From assembly GCF_030694575.1 (NCBI RefSeq), contig NZ_JAUYUS010000002.1:1-64000 (forward strand): 64,000 bases of DNA, read 5' to 3'. Position 1 is the stretch's first letter, and each line of letters starts with the position of its first letter. Both the position numbers and the translations under genes were made by a program. The DNA comes from Parvibaculum sp. GTDB taxonomy: Bacteria > Pseudomonadota > Alphaproteobacteria > Parvibaculales > Parvibaculaceae. Shown here one piece after another: positions 24,542 to 32,604 of this stretch. The notes beneath the pieces are model-generated. The model searched no databases, was not told the origin of the DNA, and saw only the letters and a program-made list of their open reading frames with translations.

Positions 24542-26186
24542 AGAGGCTCTCCTTGAACGGGTCGATGCCGACGCGGCGATAGGTGTCGATGAACCGCTCG
24601 CCCTGCTTGCGCGTGCCGAGATAGGTGGTGACGATCGTCTCGATGGCATCGACGATCTGCTCTTCGGTGAAGGCCGGACCGACGATGTCGCCAACGGCCG
24701 TTTTTTCGTCGGCCGCGCCGCCAAGCGTCACCTGGTAATATTCGACGCCCTTCTTGTCGACGCCGAGAATGCCGATATGGCCGACATGGTGATGGCCGCA
24801 GGCATTGATGCAGCCCGACGTGTTGATCTTCAGCTCGCCGATGTCGTGCTGACGTTCGATATCCGCGAAGCGCTCGGAAATGCGCTGAGCGATCGGGATC
24901 GACCGCGCATTGGCGAGCGCGCAGTAATCGAGCCCGGGGCAGGCGATCTGGTCGGTGATGAGGCCGACATTTGCGGTCGCGAGATCGTGAGCCTTCAGCG
25001 CTTCGTAGACGGTATGGAGATCCTTCTTGCGGACATGCGCGAGCGTCAGGTTCTGCTCATGCGTGACGCGCAGCTCGTCGAAGCTGAATTTTTCGGCAAT
25101 GTCCGCAACGGCGTCCATCTGGTCCGACGAGCAGTCGCCCGGCGTGCCGCCGATGGGCTTCAGCGAGATGTTGACGATGGCATAGCCCGGCATCTTGTGC
25201 GCCGCGACGTTGGACTTCACCCAGTTGGCGAAGCCCGGATCCGCGAGCACGGCCTTGTTGAGCTCGGTGCTTTCGTCCGGCAGCGTCTCGTAGGCAGGGG
25301 CGCGGAAATAGGCTTCGATGCGCGAGATTTCTTCCTGCGGCAGATGCAGCGCGCCGGTCTTGCGGATTTCGGCAAACTCCGCCTCGACCTGACGCCTCAT
25401 CTCATCGGCGCCGATCTCGTGCACGAGAATCTTGATGCGTGCCTTGTAGATATTGTCGCGGCGTCCGTACATGTTGTAGACGCGCAGGATCGCTTCGAGA
25501 TAGGCGAGCAGGTCTTCCTTCGGCACGAAATCCGAAATCTTCTTGCCGACCATCGGCGTGCGGCCAAGCCCGCCGCCGACGAAAATCTCGTAGCCGATTT
25601 CCTTCCGGTCGTTCTCGACGATCTGGATTCCGATGTCGTGGACGCGGATCGCGGCACGATCGTCCGGCGTGCCCGAAACGGCAATCTTGAACTTGCGCGG
25701 CAGAAACGAGAATTCCGGATGGAAGGTGGACCACTGACGGATGATTTCCGAAACGATGCGCGGGTCTTCCAGCTCGTCCCGGGCGGCACCCGCATACTGG
25801 TCCGTCGTCACGTTGCGGATGCAGTTGCCCGACGTCTGGATGCAGTGCATCTCGACGGAAGCGAGATCGCGCAGGATGTCCGGCACATCCTTCAGCGCCG
25901 GCCAGTTGAACTGGAGGTTCTGGCGTGTGGTGAAGTGGCCGTAGCCGCGATCGTATTTGCGGCCGATATGCGCGAGCATGCGGAGCTGCTTCGACGACAA
26001 CGTGCCGTAGGGCACCGCGATGCGCAGCATGTAGGCATGGAGCTGGAGATAGACGCCGTTCATCAGCCGGAGCTGCTTGAACTCGTCCTCGGTGAGCTCG
26101 CCGGACAGGCGGCGCGCAACCTGGCCGCTGAACTGCTTGACGCGCTCGTTCACGAGCTGCTGGTCGAATTCATCGTAACGATACAT
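24528..26186 (-). CDS. cysI: Assimilatory nitrite/sulfite reductase hemoprotein
   Basis: The 552-residue protein has two ferredoxin-like half domains and the siroheme/4Fe-4S region. Cluster ligands are Cys416, Cys422, Cys459 and Cys463 in 'ACPGLDYC' and 'SGCINACGHHH' (C-x5-C, C-x3-C). The N-terminus 'HFTTRQNLQFNW' and the 'TSGNCIRNVT' loop are typical. The context (DUF2849 before, DUF934 after) fits reduction of sulfite to sulfide rather than nitrite reduction. Confidence 0.92.
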   Translation of the reverse strand: MYRYDEFDQQLVNERVKQFSGQVARRLSGELTEDEFKQLRLMNGVYLQLHAYMLRIAVPYGTLSSKQLRMLAHIGRKYDRGYGHFTTRQNLQFNWPALKDVPDILRDLASVEMHCIQTSGNCIRNVTTDQYAGAARDELEDPRIVSEIIRQWSTFHPEFSFLPRKFKIAVSGTPDDRAAIRVHDIGIQIVENDRKEIGYEIFVGGGLGRTPMVGKKISDFVPKEDLLAYLEAILRVYNMYGRRDNIYKARIKILVHEIGADEMRRQVEAEFAEIRKTGALHLPQEEISRIEAYFRAPAYETLPDESTELNKAVLADPGFANWVKSNVAAHKMPGYAIVNISLKPIGGTPGDCSSDQMDAVADIAEKFSFDELRVTHEQNLTLAHVRKKDLHTVYEALKAHDLATANVGLITDQIACPGLDYCALANARSIPIAQRISERFADIERQHDIGELKINTSGCINACGHHHVGHIGILGVDKKGVEYYQVTLGGAADEKTAVGDIVGPAFTEEQIVDAIETIVTTYLGTRKQGERFIDTYRRVGIDPFKESLYATH

Positions 26187-26220
26187 AATTTGGCCTTTAA
26201 CTCTTCGCGTGCATGCACGC

Positions 26221-26556
26221 TCAGCGATGAACGTCCGGCAATTCCGCCTGCTTGCCGAGATCGAGCCGGACGGTCGGTCCGGCCTGGCGGATGACCTCGC
26301 GCACGCTCGCCGCGCGGATGCCGCCCTCGTCCCTTGCCACCTCGAAAAGGTAGGGCTCGACGATGCTGTTGTCGGCCACGGCCGGCTCGGCGCGGGCGAG
26401 AAGCGCTTCCGCAGCTTCCTTGCCTTCGGCCACCGCGGCCTCCTGAAGGGATTCGGACCAGCGTCCGCCGGCCGTCAGGTAAACGACGATACCATCGTTC
26501 AGCCGGTTGGCGGTGACGGCCTGAAACTGGGCTCCCTTGCGGGTATGCTGGGCCAT
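26221..26556 (-). CDS. DUF2849 domain-containing protein
   Basis: The 111-residue protein matches DUF2849: 'FQAVTANRLNDGIVVYLT' and 'GRWSESLQEAAVAEGKEAAEALLARAE', then 'YLFEVARDEGGIRAASVREVIRQAGPTV'. It is first gene of the sulfite-assimilation operon (cysI starts 34 bases later). The family is found beside cysG/cysI in alphaproteobacteria and its function is unknown. No signal peptide or membrane segment is present. Confidence 0.88.
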   Translation of the reverse strand: MAQHTRKGAQFQAVTANRLNDGIVVYLTAGGRWSESLQEAAVAEGKEAAEALLARAEPAVADNSIVEPYLFEVARDEGGIRAASVREVIRQAGPTVRLDLGKQAELPDVHR

Positions 26557-26762
26557 GGGGAACTGTCCTCGAATATCGTGATGCGACGCCCGCCCGTATA
26601 GCCGGGAGCGGGCATCGGCGCGAGTGTCCGGCTGTAAAAATCGGCCTATTTGACCGTTAACATGGGTTTTTTCTCAAAGATCGTCAATGCTTGTGTAAAA
26701 CAATATAATTCACTCTTTAAACTCGTTTAATATGGAATAATCGGCGGAATTCAGCGAAAAAT

Positions 26763-27569
26763 CTATCTTTCCTGCTTCACCGCACTCTCATGCCAGCGGC
26801 TCAGGATGCGCCGTTCGAGAAGCGTCAGCCCGAAGAAAATGCAGATACCGAGTGTGGAAAGAAGGAAGAGCGCGGCGAACATCCGCGGAATGTCGAGCCG
26901 GTTGCCCGCTTCCACGATGCGCCATGCGAGCCCCGTGGCGGCACCTGAGCCCGCGACGAACTCCGCGACGACGGCGCCGATGAGGGCAAGGCCGCCCGAT
27001 ATCTTCATGCCGGCCAGCATGTAGGGCAGCGCGGAGGGAAGCTGGAGTTCGGTCAGCACCTGCCAACGGCTGGCGCCGTAGAGACGGAAGAGATCGCGCA
27101 GATTGTGGTCGGCCGAGCGAAGCCCGAGCGTCGTGTTCGACAGGATCGGAAAGAAGGCGACGATCCAGGCAAGGATAAGGAGCGCGAACTCCACATTGTC
27201 GTAGCCGACCCAGATGAGAATGAGCGGTGCGATGGAAACGACGGGCGTCACCTGCAGCACGACCGCATAGGGAAAGAGCGCCATCTCGATGTGACGGCTT
27301 TGCGAGAAGAGAACCGCGAGCCCGATGCCGCCGACCGTCGCGAGCAGGAAGGCGGCGATGGTGACGCGGAGCGTGACCCAGAGCGATGCCATCAGCGAAC
27401 CGAAATTCGCGACGAGACTTTCCCATATGCGCGACGGAGCGGGGAGCACGAAAGGCTGTATTTCGTTCACCCGCACCAGCACTTCCCAGGCCCCGAGAAA
27501 GGCGATGCCGACCGCGATCGGAACGAGGATGCGCAGGATGCGCGCGAACAATGTGTCATCGCCCTTCAT
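26763..27569 (-). CDS. ABC transporter permease (SsuC/TauC class)
   Basis: The 268-residue membrane protein has about six hydrophobic segments. The cytoplasmic loop 'LRSADHNLRDLFRLYGASRWQVLTELQLPSALPYMLAGMKISGG' carries the EAA motif of BPD permeases of the SsuC/TauC/ThiX class. It overlaps the ATPase gene by ATGA and is the third gene of the importer operon. Confidence 0.9.
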   Translation of the reverse strand: MKGDDTLFARILRILVPIAVGIAFLGAWEVLVRVNEIQPFVLPAPSRIWESLVANFGSLMASLWVTLRVTIAAFLLATVGGIGLAVLFSQSRHIEMALFPYAVVLQVTPVVSIAPLILIWVGYDNVEFALLILAWIVAFFPILSNTTLGLRSADHNLRDLFRLYGASRWQVLTELQLPSALPYMLAGMKISGGLALIGAVVAEFVAGSGAATGLAWRIVEAGNRLDIPRMFAALFLLSTLGICIFFGLTLLERRILSRWHESAVKQER

Positions 27570-28345
27570 ATCGCCGTTCCCTCGCGCAACGCCGCCCCGA
27601 CGGCGGCGCAGCTTTCGACATAGGAGTGGGACTCGCGGAAGGCCCGTCCGCGCGGATAGGGCGCGTCGATGGCAATGTCGGAAAGGATGCGTCCCGGCCG
27701 CGCGCCCATGACAAGAACGCGCTCGGACAGATAGACCGATTCATAGATGCTGTGCGTGACGAAGACCACCGTGAACCTCTGGCTCGACCACAAGTCGAGG
27801 AGATCGTCGTCGAGCTTCTCGCGCGTGAATTCGTCGAGCGCGGCGAAGGGCTCGTCCATCAGCAACAACGGCGGTTCGGTGACGAGGGCGCGGGCGATCG
27901 AAACGCGCATTCGCATGCCGCCCGAAAGTTCGCGCGGAAACGCGCGCGCAAAATCGACGAGGCCGACGCGCTCCAGCGCGTTCATGATGCGGGGCAGTGC
28001 GTCCACCTTCGCGATGCCGCGAAGTTTCAGCGGCAGCCAGACATTGTCGACGACGCGCGCCCAGGGCATCAGCGTCGGGTCCTGAAAGACAAAGCCGATA
28101 TCCGCGGGCCTCGCGCCGCCGGCGGCCGGCCAGAGAAGGTCGCCCGTATCCGGCGTGATAAGACCGGCGACGATGCGGAGCAGCGTGCTCTTGCCGCAGC
28201 CGGACGGCCCGACAAGTGACACGAAGCCGCCCCGGCGGATATGCGCGTCGACGCCCGCAAGCGCGACTGTGCCGCTGCCATAGGTCTTGCCGATCCCCCT
28301 GAGCGAGATAAGGGGCGGCGCCGGAGGCGCGCTGTCCGCCGTCAT
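27566..28345 (-). CDS. ABC transporter ATP-binding protein (SsuB/TauB class)
   Basis: The 259-residue ATPase has Walker A GPSGCGKST, Q-loop 'FVFQDPTLMPWARVVDNVWLPL', signature ELSGGMRMR, Walker B 'LLLMDEPFAALD' and switch 'FVTHSIYESVYLS'. It couples with the neighbouring NMT1-type permease and binding protein. ATGA overlaps join it to genes on both sides. Confidence 0.92.
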   Translation of the reverse strand: MTADSAPPAPPLISLRGIGKTYGSGTVALAGVDAHIRRGGFVSLVGPSGCGKSTLLRIVAGLITPDTGDLLWPAAGGARPADIGFVFQDPTLMPWARVVDNVWLPLKLRGIAKVDALPRIMNALERVGLVDFARAFPRELSGGMRMRVSIARALVTEPPLLLMDEPFAALDEFTREKLDDDLLDLWSSQRFTVVFVTHSIYESVYLSERVLVMGARPGRILSDIAIDAPYPRGRAFRESHSYVESCAAVGAALREGTAI

Positions 28346-29382
28346 TCGCCCGTGAGTTCTTTCTTCAGATCGAGGCCGACGCCCTGATTGACGAATTCAA
28401 GCGTATAGGCGCTGTGAACGCTGAGGTCGTCCGGATAGACGCCGGCTTCCACCATGGCATCGTAGAACATCCGCCAGCGTTCCTCCGTCATCGCGCCGAC
28501 GCCGAGCGTTTCCGTTTCGCCCGAATCCACGATGCCGTATTCCTTCATTAGCCGGATCGCATTGGCGATGATCTCGTCGGTCATTTCCGGATTGTCGCGC
28601 TTGATGAGTTCGTTGGCGGCCGAAGGGTCGCCATGGATGTAGCTGACCCAGCCCTTGATGCTCGCGTCGACGAATGCCTGCACGACTTCCGGCCGCTCCG
28701 CGATGATGCGGTCGCTTGCGAGGATGAAGGCGGCATATCCCGGATAGCCGTAGTCCGACAGGAGGAAGACCTGCGGCTCGACGCCCTGCTGCCGGATCAT
28801 ATAGGGCTCGGAGGACAGATAGCCCTGCTGGATCGCCGTCTCGTCGGTGAGAAAGGGGGCGAGGTTGAAGGTGTATTTGCGGATCTGGGAATCCTCGAAA
28901 CCGTATTTGGATTTCAGCCACTGCCAGAAGGCGCTCACCGTCGCGTCCGACACCATGATGGGTTTGCCCTTCATGTCGGCGAGCGATTTCACGTCCGGCC
29001 GTGGATGCGTGATGAAGACCTGCGGATCCTTCTGGAAGGAAGCCATGACGGCCTTCGCGCCCGCACCTGCCTGCGCCATGTTGAGCGGAATGAAGCTGTT
29101 GGAGCCGAGGCCGAATTCGACCGTATGCGCGGCGAGAAGCTGCGGCACGTTCACGCCCGGCCCGCCCTGCAGGATCGTGACGTCGAGACCGGCTTCTTCG
29201 TAATAGCCCTTGGCGATTGCCTGATAGAAGCCGCCATGCTCGGCCTGCGCCTTCCAGTCCGTCGCGAAGGTGATGCGCGTGAGGTCGCCGCTCTGCTCGC
29301 GGCCCGGCTGAAGCACGAGCACGATGGCAATCGCCACGGCGATGGCGGCGCCCACACAGGCGAGGATGAGATTGCGGTTCAT
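28342..29382 (-). CDS. NMT1/THI5-like ABC substrate-binding protein
   Basis: The 346-residue protein has an N-terminal hydrophobic signal or anchor (residues 4-24) and an NMT1-like fold: 'ITFATDWKAQAEHGGFYQAIAKGYYEEAGLDV', 'GGPGVNVPQLLAAHTVEFGLGSNS' and 'WLKSKYGFE'. Relatives bind thiamine pyrimidine precursors, riboflavin, or sulfonates. Genes for none of these pathways are adjacent, and I see no TPP or FMN riboswitch upstream, so the substrate is open. It is first gene of a three-gene importer operon. Confidence 0.88.
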   Translation of the reverse strand: MNRNLILACVGAAIAVAIAIVLVLQPGREQSGDLTRITFATDWKAQAEHGGFYQAIAKGYYEEAGLDVTILQGGPGVNVPQLLAAHTVEFGLGSNSFIPLNMAQAGAGAKAVMASFQKDPQVFITHPRPDVKSLADMKGKPIMVSDATVSAFWQWLKSKYGFEDSQIRKYTFNLAPFLTDETAIQQGYLSSEPYMIRQQGVEPQVFLLSDYGYPGYAAFILASDRIIAERPEVVQAFVDASIKGWVSYIHGDPSAANELIKRDNPEMTDEIIANAIRLMKEYGIVDSGETETLGVGAMTEERWRMFYDAMVEAGVYPDDLSVHSAYTLEFVNQGVGLDLKKELTGE

Positions 29383-29469
29383 GAAAACGTCCCCCGAAAG
29401 GCGCGGCCTCGCGCAAAACCGGGGGAATGGTATCAGCGCGCGCCCGGGAGGGCTACAGGAGGCCGGGGC

Positions 29470-29991
29470 TCAGAGCGGGTCGCAATTCGACTGGCGGCGC
29501 ATGGCGTCGATCTCGGCACGTGCCTCCTCCGAGGTGACGAGCGAGCGGAAGAGGACGATGCCCTTGGTGCTCGGCGTGATGACGACGGGGATGCCTTTCT
29601 CGATCTTCGTGTTGCCGTCGGCCGCGAGGATGATTTCGATCCGGCCGGACTTCACCTGCCGGTCATTGACGACGAAGAAATTGTCGGTGTTGGACGCGAA
29701 GGTCGAAAGCGACCAATAGGTGTCGGGCACGGGTGAGGTAAGCTTCACCGGCTGCTTGCTCACGTCGTAGACGCAGGCCGTGTAGAGGAGGTCGGGGCTC
29801 GGTCGCACGACCCCGCGCGACGCGGCGGTGGCACGGTCGGGATAGACGGCTTTGTTGACGCCGCCGGCCTGGGTGGCGATCCCGGCCATCGCCCGGTCCA
29901 TGATGCCGTAGGGCAATCCGAAGATCGCGAGGATATGGAATACGGCCGCGAGCGCTACGGTGCCTGCGGCCCACATGGGCCAGGTTTTCAT
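29470..29991 (-). CDS. DUF1254 domain-containing protein
   Basis: The start is ATG 29991, which overlaps the DUF1214 stop as ATGA and has AAGGAGG ten bases upstream; ATG 30000 sits too close to that site. The 173-residue protein has one N-terminal membrane segment, then 'NKAVYPDRATAASRGVVRPSPDLLYTACVYDVSK' and 'TYWSLSTFASNTDNFFVVND', the DUF1254 core. Together with the upstream gene it forms a split version of the usually fused DUF1254-DUF1214 protein. Function is unknown. Confidence 0.85.
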   Translation of the reverse strand: MKTWPMWAAGTVALAAVFHILAIFGLPYGIMDRAMAGIATQAGGVNKAVYPDRATAASRGVVRPSPDLLYTACVYDVSKQPVKLTSPVPDTYWSLSTFASNTDNFFVVNDRQVKSGRIEIILAADGNTKIEKGIPVVITPSTKGIVLFRSLVTSEEARAEIDAMRRQSNCDPL

Positions 29992-30575
29992 GACGGGCAT
30001 GCCTCCTTGGCAATTTGCGGGAGTACGACCCCGGACGGGTCGCGCGCGGCAGCTTCCTCCGGATTGTAGAGCCGGAGAGTAAGCGTAAATGTGTCATCGG
30101 TTTGGCCGTCGCCGGTCGGAATCCAGTTTCCATCGGCTTTTTCCGGCCCCACCGCGATGACGAAGCTGCCGTCGTCTTCGCGGGCGACCGTATTGCCGCC
30201 ATAGGAGTAGCGGTCTTCCGGATTGGGCATGAGATAGTGGTCCGACGCATAAAGCGTGATGCTCCACCAGCGCGCGGGCGGATCGGTTCCGGCGACCTTG
30301 TAGGTGCAGTTTGTACGCAGACGCTCGCCCGTCCCGTCGCGCGCGGCGGTGAAATAAATCGTTTCGCTGCGATTGAGCGCGAGCAGGCCGGCGACGGCGA
30401 CCATCGCGCGCGTATAGGGATCGGCTTCGGCGCTGCCGATGATCGTGCTGGTGCGCCAGGGGCCCACCGCCACGTCGCCGCCGAGCCCACCGCTGCGGAC
30501 GAGAAGAAGCGCCGATCCTGCACCCAGGATGAGCGCCACCACCGTGGCCGCCAACAGTTTCAGGGCGAGCTTCAA
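29988..30575 (-). CDS. DUF1214 domain-containing protein
   Basis: The 195-residue protein has one N-terminal membrane segment and the DUF1214 pattern: 'DPYTRAMVAVAGLLALNRSETIYFTA', 'RTNCTYKVAGTDPPARWWSITLYASDHYLMPN' and 'YSYGGNT'. I chose TTG 30575, which follows a GGGGGG run and begins right at the hydrophobic segment; the open frame continues to 30665 without a good start. It is first gene of the operon with DUF1254. Confidence 0.75.
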   Translation of the reverse strand: MKLALKLLAATVVALILGAGSALLLVRSGGLGGDVAVGPWRTSTIIGSAEADPYTRAMVAVAGLLALNRSETIYFTAARDGTGERLRTNCTYKVAGTDPPARWWSITLYASDHYLMPNPEDRYSYGGNTVAREDDGSFVIAVGPEKADGNWIPTGDGQTDDTFTLTLRLYNPEEAAARDPSGVVLPQIAKEACPS

Positions 30576-30745
30576 ATGATCCCCCCTAGAGACCTTTTTT
30601 AGGTCCAGGTTTTCTTGTCTGGCCCGCGACACCCCCGCGTCCGAATCAGCACGGCTACCATCCAACCGTCTCGATACGAAACAGTCAAAGGGATTATGTG
30701 GGTGTAGTTAATGGGGAGATTGGCTAAAACGCCGCACTCGCACAG

Positions 30746-32542
30746 CTAACCGCCCGAGAGTTCCTCGCGCTTCATCTCAAGCTCGAGCCAGCGCTCCTCG
30801 GCTTCCGCAAGTTCCGCCTTAAGCGCATCGTGGCGCGTCATCGTCTTGTGAAAAAGGTCCGGATCGCGGGCATAGAGATCCGGATCGGCGAGCTTCTTCT
30901 CGATCGCCGCAATGTCGCGCGCGAGTTCCGGCATACGCGCCTGAAGTTCCTCCAGCGCGCGTGTGTCCTTGTAGCTGAGCTTGGTCGGCGTCCGGGCGCG
31001 CTCCGTCTTCGGCGCGGGGGAGGCGGCGCTTCGTGTCGCGGCGGCCGCCTGTTTCCTCTGCCTCAGATAGTCGGAATAACCGCCGGGATATTCAACCGCG
31101 GTCCCTTCGCCATCGAGCGCGACGACGGAGGTGACGACCCGGTCGAGGAAATCGCGGTCGTGGCTGACGAGAAGAACGGTGCCGTCGTAATCCGCCAGCA
31201 CTTCCTGCAGGAGATCGAGCGTATCCATGTCGAGGTCGTTGGTCGGCTCGTCGAGGATCAGGAGGTTGGAGGGCTTGGCGAGCGCGCGGGCGAGGAGCAG
31301 CCGGCATTGCTCGCCACCGGACAGCGCCTTCACCGGCTGGCGCGCCTGCGACTCGCGGAACAGGAAATCCTTCAGATAGGAAACGACATGGCGCGGCTGA
31401 CCGCGCACCAGAACCTGATCGCCGCCGCCCTCGCACAAGGTCTGCCAGAGCGTCGCCTCGGGATCGAGCGAGGAGCGCGATTGGTCGACATAGACGGGCG
31501 TGAGATTTGTGCCGAGCCGCACGCTGCCGCTGTCGGGCGCAAGCGTGCCGGTGAGGATTCTGAGAAGCGTCGTCTTGCCGGCGCCGTTTGGACCGATCAG
31601 GCCGACCTTGTCGCCGCGCATGATCCGTGTCGAAAAATCGCGCACGGCAACGCGCTCGCTTCCGTCGGGCTGCGGCCAGATTTTCGTGATGTTTTTCGCC
31701 TCGACCACGAGCGAGCCCGACGCCTGCCCGCTTTCCGCGACAAGGTCGATGCGGCCCGCCTGACCGATCTGGCCGGCACGTTCCGCGCGCAGCGAATGCA
31801 GGCGGCGCAGGCGGCCCTGGTTGCGCGTGCGTCGAGCGGATATGCCCTCGCGCGACCACTGTGTTTCCTGTTCGATCAGGCGTTCGAGCTTGCGCGCGGT
31901 GACTTCCTCCTCGGCGACGATCTGCTCCGACCATGCGTCGAATTCGGCAAAGCCCTTGTCGAGACGGCGAATGGCGCCGCGATCGAGCCAGAGGCAACCG
32001 GCGGCGAGCCGGCGGAGGAAGGCGCGGTCATGGCTGATGAGAACGAAGGCGCCGCGAAACTGCGACAGCCTTTCCTCGAGCCACTCGATGGAAGGAAGAT
32101 CGAGATGGTTGGTCGGTTCGTCGAGAAGAAGGATGTCCGGTTCTTCCGCCAGCACGCGGGCGAGCGCCGCCTTGCGGCCTTCGCCTCCCGACAGCGTGGC
32201 GGGGCCGGCGCTCGGCGACAGCTTCAGTTCGTCCAGCGCTGCAGCGGCCTTATGCGCCTCGGCGCCCCCGGCCGTCGCATAGTCGATGACGGTCCTGGCC
32301 CCGCCGAAATCCGGCATCTGTTCGAGATAGGCGATACGCGTGCCGGGCTGGCGGAAGATTTCGCCGCCATCCGGATCGACGAGACCGGCCGCGATGCGGA
32401 GCAGCGTCGACTTGCCGCTGCCGTTCCGCCCGACGAGGCAAAGCCGGTCGCCCGGTGCCAGCGCGAAGCTCGCCCCCGCGATCAGCACCTGATCGGCGAA
32501 AACGACGCGGATGTCCCGGAGAGCGAGAAGCGGTGCGGCCAA
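30746..32542 (-). CDS. uup: ABC-F family ATPase, Uup-like
   Basis: The 598-residue soluble protein has two ABC domains: Walker A GRNGSGKST with 'LSGGEGRKAALAR', then GPNGAGKTT with 'LSGGEQCRLLLAR'. The linker between them is charged, and a C-terminal coiled coil (about residues 535-595) follows. No membrane domain is present. This architecture is that of Uup, an ABC-F protein linked to ribosome function and to DNA transposon excision. Its stop lies 171 bases from the DUF1214 start. Confidence 0.88.
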   Translation of the reverse strand: MAAPLLALRDIRVVFADQVLIAGASFALAPGDRLCLVGRNGSGKSTLLRIAAGLVDPDGGEIFRQPGTRIAYLEQMPDFGGARTVIDYATAGGAEAHKAAAALDELKLSPSAGPATLSGGEGRKAALARVLAEEPDILLLDEPTNHLDLPSIEWLEERLSQFRGAFVLISHDRAFLRRLAAGCLWLDRGAIRRLDKGFAEFDAWSEQIVAEEEVTARKLERLIEQETQWSREGISARRTRNQGRLRRLHSLRAERAGQIGQAGRIDLVAESGQASGSLVVEAKNITKIWPQPDGSERVAVRDFSTRIMRGDKVGLIGPNGAGKTTLLRILTGTLAPDSGSVRLGTNLTPVYVDQSRSSLDPEATLWQTLCEGGGDQVLVRGQPRHVVSYLKDFLFRESQARQPVKALSGGEQCRLLLARALAKPSNLLILDEPTNDLDMDTLDLLQEVLADYDGTVLLVSHDRDFLDRVVTSVVALDGEGTAVEYPGGYSDYLRQRKQAAAATRSAASPAPKTERARTPTKLSYKDTRALEELQARMPELARDIAAIEKKLADPDLYARDPDLFHKTMTRHDALKAELAEAEERWLELEMKREELSGG

Positions 32543-32604
32543 TTTGCGAAAGTCCGTTGAGATTTGCCGCCGCCTGTATGGCGCATCGCGCGAGACGATG
32601 CAAA

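Noticed and set aside
28342-29469. Thiamine or riboflavin riboswitch before the NMT1-type transporter
   Set aside because: The 87-base upstream spacer lacks the conserved TPP and FMN aptamer cores.
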